NCBI GenBank assembly: GCA_948567375.1
Contig: OX419759.1
Coordinates: 44,296,593-44,360,592 of the forward strand
Direction of reading: 5' to 3'
Source of the DNA: Lunularia cruciata
Lineage: Eukaryota > Streptophyta > Marchantiopsida > Lunulariales > Lunulariaceae
Length of the DNA: 64,000 bases
Shown one piece after another: positions 59,201 to 64,000 of this stretch (positions are counted from its first letter, which is position 1; every line of letters begins with the position of its first letter). The notes beneath the pieces were generated by a model. That model ran no database searches. It saw only the letters and a program-made list of their open reading frames with translations, and was not told the DNA's origin. The translations under genes and the position numbers were made by a program.

Positions 59201-61358
59201 CAGAGTGTTCATCCATTAGTCTTGAGAATTCATCAACAATTACAAGGAAATAAAAGTTACCTTGAAGAGATAGATTGCGCATGGGACTACCTAAATGCTT
59301 TCTAGCTTTGCAGTGGCAGAGTGGGAGATATCACGAGTATGAAGAGAGGTTAAATGGTTAGATCTATGGATTCACATGTGCAAGGTTCACATACGCCTTG
59401 AGAGGTAATTCAGTATATGGCAATCATGTAGAAAAAATTTTGCAGTTTACTCAAGTGAGTTGGTTTTAGATGTCATAGGTGCTGGTGCCAGAGTATGGCA
59501 ATGGTAGTGATGGAAGTTGCATTAATTTCTGATGGGTATAGAATTGAGCCTTCAAGTTTGTATAGCCAATCAACTACCTTGGCTAAGGCAAGAGTACACC
59601 CTTCCTTGTAGATAGTGGTTGTGCTTTGCTCAAAGGAAACCCAGGCTCTAGCAATAGCAAGTGCTCAAATGGAGAGAAGAGTCGTGCCGAGGTCAGGATA
59701 GAGGAGGCATTCATGAAAAGCAAGAATTGGCCAACATTGGTAATTACACAAAGTGCCCCAATTCCAGCTGCTTTGGTAGTGAGTGCATCTTCCAATATTA
59801 TAGGCTTGGCAGTAGAAAGAATCTTTTAGTCATGAAGTGCAGTAATGTCATAAGTGATATGACATGTGGTCTCATTGTCAAGAATTATACAATGGAGACT
59901 GCTATATAATGGTGTGGCCATCCCTAACAACAAGCCTTTGTGGTCGTTGAGGTGGGATGGTAAACCGTCCATAGTCCAAGTGGATATTGTAGTAGTTGCC
60001 ACAATGGGATTGATTGGATTTGGTATGTGGTTGGTTGGAAGGTGTGGGTGGGTCTGCACACAAGTTGGAGCAGATCCTCATTGTGGTGGTCTTTGATGTG
60101 TAGTCCGCTTGACATATGGTATGAATGTCCTCTAAGGAGACCTTATTTGCTGTAGCTTATGTTTTTAGGGTGGCCGTGGTTTCCACAGTATTCGTGAGTG
60201 AATTCTGTCTTGCTTCTTTTTGGTTGATGTGGTGTTGTAATAAAGGCAGAGTTGCATTATAGTCCTGAATATTTCTGCATTTTGTTTGCACATAGCTCCC
60301 CAATGCAAAGTGCAGCTTCAATGGTAGCTATTTTCAAGCCGGTGGTTCTTGCAATATTCGTGAGTGTCATAACAAAAGGTAAGTAAGTACTCAATTGTTG
60401 GTAGTGCACCTAATAATGTGGTGGCACAAGAATCTTCATTGATCTCTATGCCAACTGTAGCCAATCCATTAGTTAGTTCATGTGATAGAAATGCCGACAA
60501 TGTTCACGTGCACAAAGCTTTAGAGTGTTAAAACTATCATAGAATGACTATTTTTTTGATTGTAGTTTTTTGTTCAAATCTGTTTACCAGTTTATACCCA
60601 CATTTGCTTGGTTGTCTTGCATGTCATTTGATCAAGAGCAACATAACTGGAGATATAGTCAATCCAATTTGTGCACTAGCCTTGCAGTCTTCTTTGTCCC
60701 AAGAAACTTGGAGGTCAGTAAGGTCAGTAATAGACATTGCTGCATTGGAACTTTCTATTTGAAGGCTGTCATTTTTCCTTCCTAACGGATTTGATGTTCC
60801 TGAAGTGACATCCTAGAGGCATTGGGCCTGTAAGATTAGCTCAAAATGATACTTCCATATGGACCAATCTTCTGCACCAGTCAATGAATCTACTTGATAG
60901 ATGTTTGAGGGAATTGGCGCTTGTTGGGCCATAGGAGCAAATGTAAATGAAACAATAGAACTTGATGTGTATATGCAAGTCCTAGATTGCGAGTCTCATC
61001 ATCTGAGTAAGGAAATATGATACTAAACAAGACTTTAGCTTGGGCCCATGACCTTTTACGAGCTATTGTCAATGACACCGATATTTTAGATATTATTATT
61101 GCATAGGAAATAGTGACTGTGTGCGGATGGTGAATAGGTAGGGAATAGTGACTTTATACATTGATAGAGTTGTGCCTATTGTGACTGTCTGCGGATGAGG
61201 CGCGATGATAGTTACACCGTCGTGGCAGTGCAGAAATAGTGACGAGGTAATGGCAATATTGAAATTAACTGCGTTTATTTTAATGGCAAGCTGCACTGAT
61301 GAGATGCGTTAACATATGCCAACAAGTGTTTCCACGCTCTAGGTACACGAACACCGAA
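56241..61358 (-). mobile_element. Copia LTR retroelement fossil inside PPO, copy B
   Basis: This is the same insertion as 9263-15409, here without the rDNA and solo-LTR inserts: 3' LTR 56246-56527, 5' LTR 61054-61353, flanking five-base repeats CCACA (56241-56245) and CCGAA (61354-61358). Parts from high to low: gag about 60100-60950, protease about 59580-60000, integrase about 58600-59450, reverse transcriptase about 57430-58250, RNase H about 57000-57200. The primer-site region, about 61041-61053, again resembles the initiator tRNA-Met anticodon arm complement. It is broken in many places. Confidence 0.88.
56604..56699. repeat. 48-bp perfect tandem duplication
   Basis: GAGGTGGTCGGAAAACGG...GGCGTGTTT occurs at 56604-56651 and 56652-56699 without a difference that I can see. 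Copy A (near 10135-10182) has one unit, so this is a recent local event in copy B. Confidence 0.93.
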
Positions 61359-62227
61359 GACTGTCGACATTGGCGTGATGGTGAAGAAGATGGGATCCCG
61401 AGCTGCGAAGATGCAGTTGCCCATGTCTTCAATGTCTGGATGAGACGGATCGTTGATGAGACCAGTCCACGTATGCGCTACATTGTGGGCGTTTTCTGAG
61501 CCACCAGCCTCTCCAGGAATTTCACCGGCTGTGACGTTGACAGTTGCAGCCGTGTTATCAGTGTCCACGACGTATCACCCAGAAAATCCCTGGAGCTACC
61601 GTTGGTGACCACCATGTTGTAGATGACACACAAGTTTTTGTACCTAATCTGATCATTGTTTCTACAATTCTGCTTGATTTCGGCCTCGAGCTAGGAGTTG
61701 TGTCCCAAGTGGAGAAAGTTGGGAGGCATATGGTTGGCGTGGTTCCGCAACTCGTCTTGAAGGGCACAATTGTTGATGCTGAAGTTGGGAAGGAAGAGAG
61801 CCGGGATCATAGCTGCATCTTGATCTAGGTGATTGTCCCAATTCCAGAAAGGAAGGGCAAAGGCGGGATAGTTGATCAATTGGCGAGAATTCTCTCGTGG
61901 TAGTAGGGATACATCCTGTGCCACGGAAGGAAGGTCCAGCTGTAATGGACCTGAAGAAGAATTCCTGTTTCTGGGCCGAGAGGACCAGGGGTCTTTCGCT
62001 GCTAGAAAGCTTCGTTACAGAAAGAGCAGTGGACTCTCCACTGGTTGAGGAAACTTCTGGGGTCGTTGTCTGGAAGAGCTTTCATCCTTGCGTAAGCCAA
62101 GTTGTACTTCCTTACATATTCGGGGGTCTTTTGCGAGCATCTCTGCCGTAGTGGCTTCTGTAAGATATTGAAAGGCTAAGACAATTGCGAATAAGTAGTT
62201 CACCATGATAAATTGTCGGTCCATCAT
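61359..62227 (-). pseudogene. PPO pseudogene B, N-terminal and CuB part
   Basis: It starts MMDRQFIMVNYLFAIVLAF at 62227 and runs down through the CuA region (VHCSFCNEA keeps its first CuA His), FALPFWNWDN, NLCVIYN-type residues and VTAGEIPGEAGGSENAHNVAHTWTG (CuB). It breaks at the Copia junction 61358. Several frame changes are present, for example soon after the signal part and within the CuA block. The segment between signal and catalytic domain is shortened as in copy A, so that loss predates the duplication. The TIR element of copy A is absent here. Confidence 0.88.
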
Positions 62228-64000
62228 TGCACTGCACCTTCCTTGGCTGCTTATTCAAGGAGGATCCATCTCTAGAATCATGATCGGAGAGTTGGTCGAA
62301 TGGAAGCACGGGCAGTCGAACTGCAAGATTTCAAGGTTGTGCAAAAAAGGAGCAAAGTTGAAGGATCACGAACAAATATATTCTCAGTTTACTGTACATG
62401 TCATTGGCAGCTCTCTAGTTTAGAATACGGGAACTGCATAGATCATAGGGAGATGGTAGATACCGAACCAAGTAAGTGGCTTGTTCGGAATCCTGCAGAT
62501 GCTAATACGATTTTGCAGAATAAAGAACTTGTAAGGGGTGTTATTTCACTAGAGAAACTTACATGTAGTTAGGCGTTGAACTGCGTGTGTTTGTGTGTGG
62601 AGACCTCAAGGTGACAAACTTGCCCGAACGGACAAGCCGTGAACTTGGAAAGTGAAGGTAAGAGGGATCCAGTTTATACATTGGAGGGACGCAAATGTAG
62701 CTGAGCTGTGCGTGTGCGCACATTACACAGGTTTTCCTTTCTCAAAACACGTGAAGAATCACCCTTCTAATACCGGACTTCTGTTCATGCGACTTTTCCT
62801 TGCCACCAATCGTTTATCTGCTGGCGGTTCGATACCTGGAGACGTTTGCAGCGTTTGCGGACGTTTGCAGACGTTTGCATTAGAACTTTCGTTTCAACTT
62901 AAATCTGAAATAATCTGAGGTGTTACAATGCGATCACAGCTAGCTGAAGTCGCATGATTTATTTACCTCAACATGTGCGCATGTCCATCACAGATGATTT
63001 AGAATTACTCCTGAGAGTACGCTACGACGGCTATCAGAAGTGATTCTGTGATGTGGTCTCTTGTTCCTTTAGTTCCGAAACAACAGAACAAAGAAGACTC
63101 AGAAATTAAAGGGCGACTACATTTTGCAACGCGAAGTATGTTATCTGCTTCCATCTTGGAGTACTATGTAAAGAACATACAGAGGAAGGAGGTTATGAAT
63201 AGTGGCGTTATGAATAGGAGGACGATATGGCTAAGCTGTAATGTGATGAACACATTTTCCACCCTATGAACGGTTCCTGGTTTTAGGTGTGGATTTGTCT
63301 ATATCCCACTACTTCACACTATCTAAATAATAAACAGCTAATGCCACCTGTCCTTAAATAAACCTATTAAGGAAGAGCATGGGATCGCGGTCTGATGATC
63401 CGATTTGTCTACAACGATTCTTGAACAACATTAGGTAGTTTCTGAAACTTCACATTTTCTATTGATTTAGTAATGGTGTTGCTTCATAAGCACCTTCTTA
63501 CCTATAGGAAAATCCTGGATATGGGTACAATAAGTACGTGTTATTATAAGAAAAACAGTACAGCAAGCAAAATATTTGGAAATAATATATCTAGCTCAAT
63601 CGGTTCTCATCTTGTATTTTATATTTGATATAGTAATCTCACACTGATCACCGACAACAGTACGGTTCTTCTTGAAGCACCTAGGGAAAATGTACGAATC
63701 ATTCGAAAGGTAAGCATAAAGCTTTTTTAACCATGGAGTGCACAAGGAGGCTCATAAATAAACATGGACATAGAAATTTAGTTTCAGATGGCACTTAAAT
63801 AAAGCTTGCTAGATGTTAATTCCTCCAACGACTTAATTCGTACATCCCAAAAAATAAACAAATAGATCAATATAACAAATTTAATCTTGGATGTCAACTA
63901 TGTCAATTTGATTGCTTGCATCATATCCATGTGTATGTCCTAAGGGGTCAAATCATAATCCTTATGTATCTCACTCACCTAGGTTTTTATCCTTGCAAGG
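62228..64000. other. Upstream region of PPO pseudogene B
   Basis: Non-coding; matches 18519-19000 and then 29208-30650 of copy A without the 10-kb block. It runs off the window. A short GACGTTTGCAG-type triplication lies near 62840-62880. Confidence 0.65.

Larger units (their letters stand above)
35980..64000. repeat. Segmental duplication, copy B (runs off the right edge)
   Basis: This is the partner of 1-30650. It lacks the equivalents of 1346-4060 (including half a CASP exon) and about 8416-9155 (PPO C-terminal part). It adds 38883-51852 and 54531-55816. Small local gains include 38145-38355 and two short tandem duplications (56091-56154 and 56604-56699). Confidence 0.9.

Overview
The window looks like nuclear DNA of a land plant, most likely a bryophyte; a Marchantia-like liverwort is my best guess, but no single marker proves it. 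It holds one intact long gene, an intronless plant-type polyphenol oxidase (PPO) on the + strand at 31612-33504. There are also spliced remains of the Golgi coiled-coil gene CASP, and the rest is mostly decayed mobile DNA.

The main layout is a large direct duplication. Copy A (about 1-30650) and copy B (about 35980 to the right edge) share, in the same order: the 3' exons of CASP (+), an unrecognised small gene (-), a PPO pseudogene (-) split by one and the same Copia element, and the upstream region of that pseudogene. By eye the copies differ at roughly 5-8% of positions. The intact PPO and some 5' CASP exons (34301-35563) lie between them.

Because each copy shows what the other looked like before an insertion, the later events can be ordered. 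Only copy A has a 25S rRNA fragment (9485-9984), a 403-bp solo LTR (14998-15400), a 2.25-kb TIR transposon with a minisatellite (15542-17795), and a 10-kb block of retroelement fossils (19001-29207). Only copy B has a 13-kb block of nested LTR retroelements (38883-51852), which carries a piece of mitochondrial nad4. Copy B also has an extra 1.29-kb segment (54531-55816) and deletions in CASP and in PPO. A fold-back MITE and the Copia in PPO are shared, so they predate the duplication.

Functionally, copy A CASP has intact 3' exons reaching a stop codon and may belong to a working gene that starts left of the window. The copy B CASP and the two minus-strand PPOs are dead. Only the central PPO looks able to make enzyme. 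The retroelement regions are described as fossils only.
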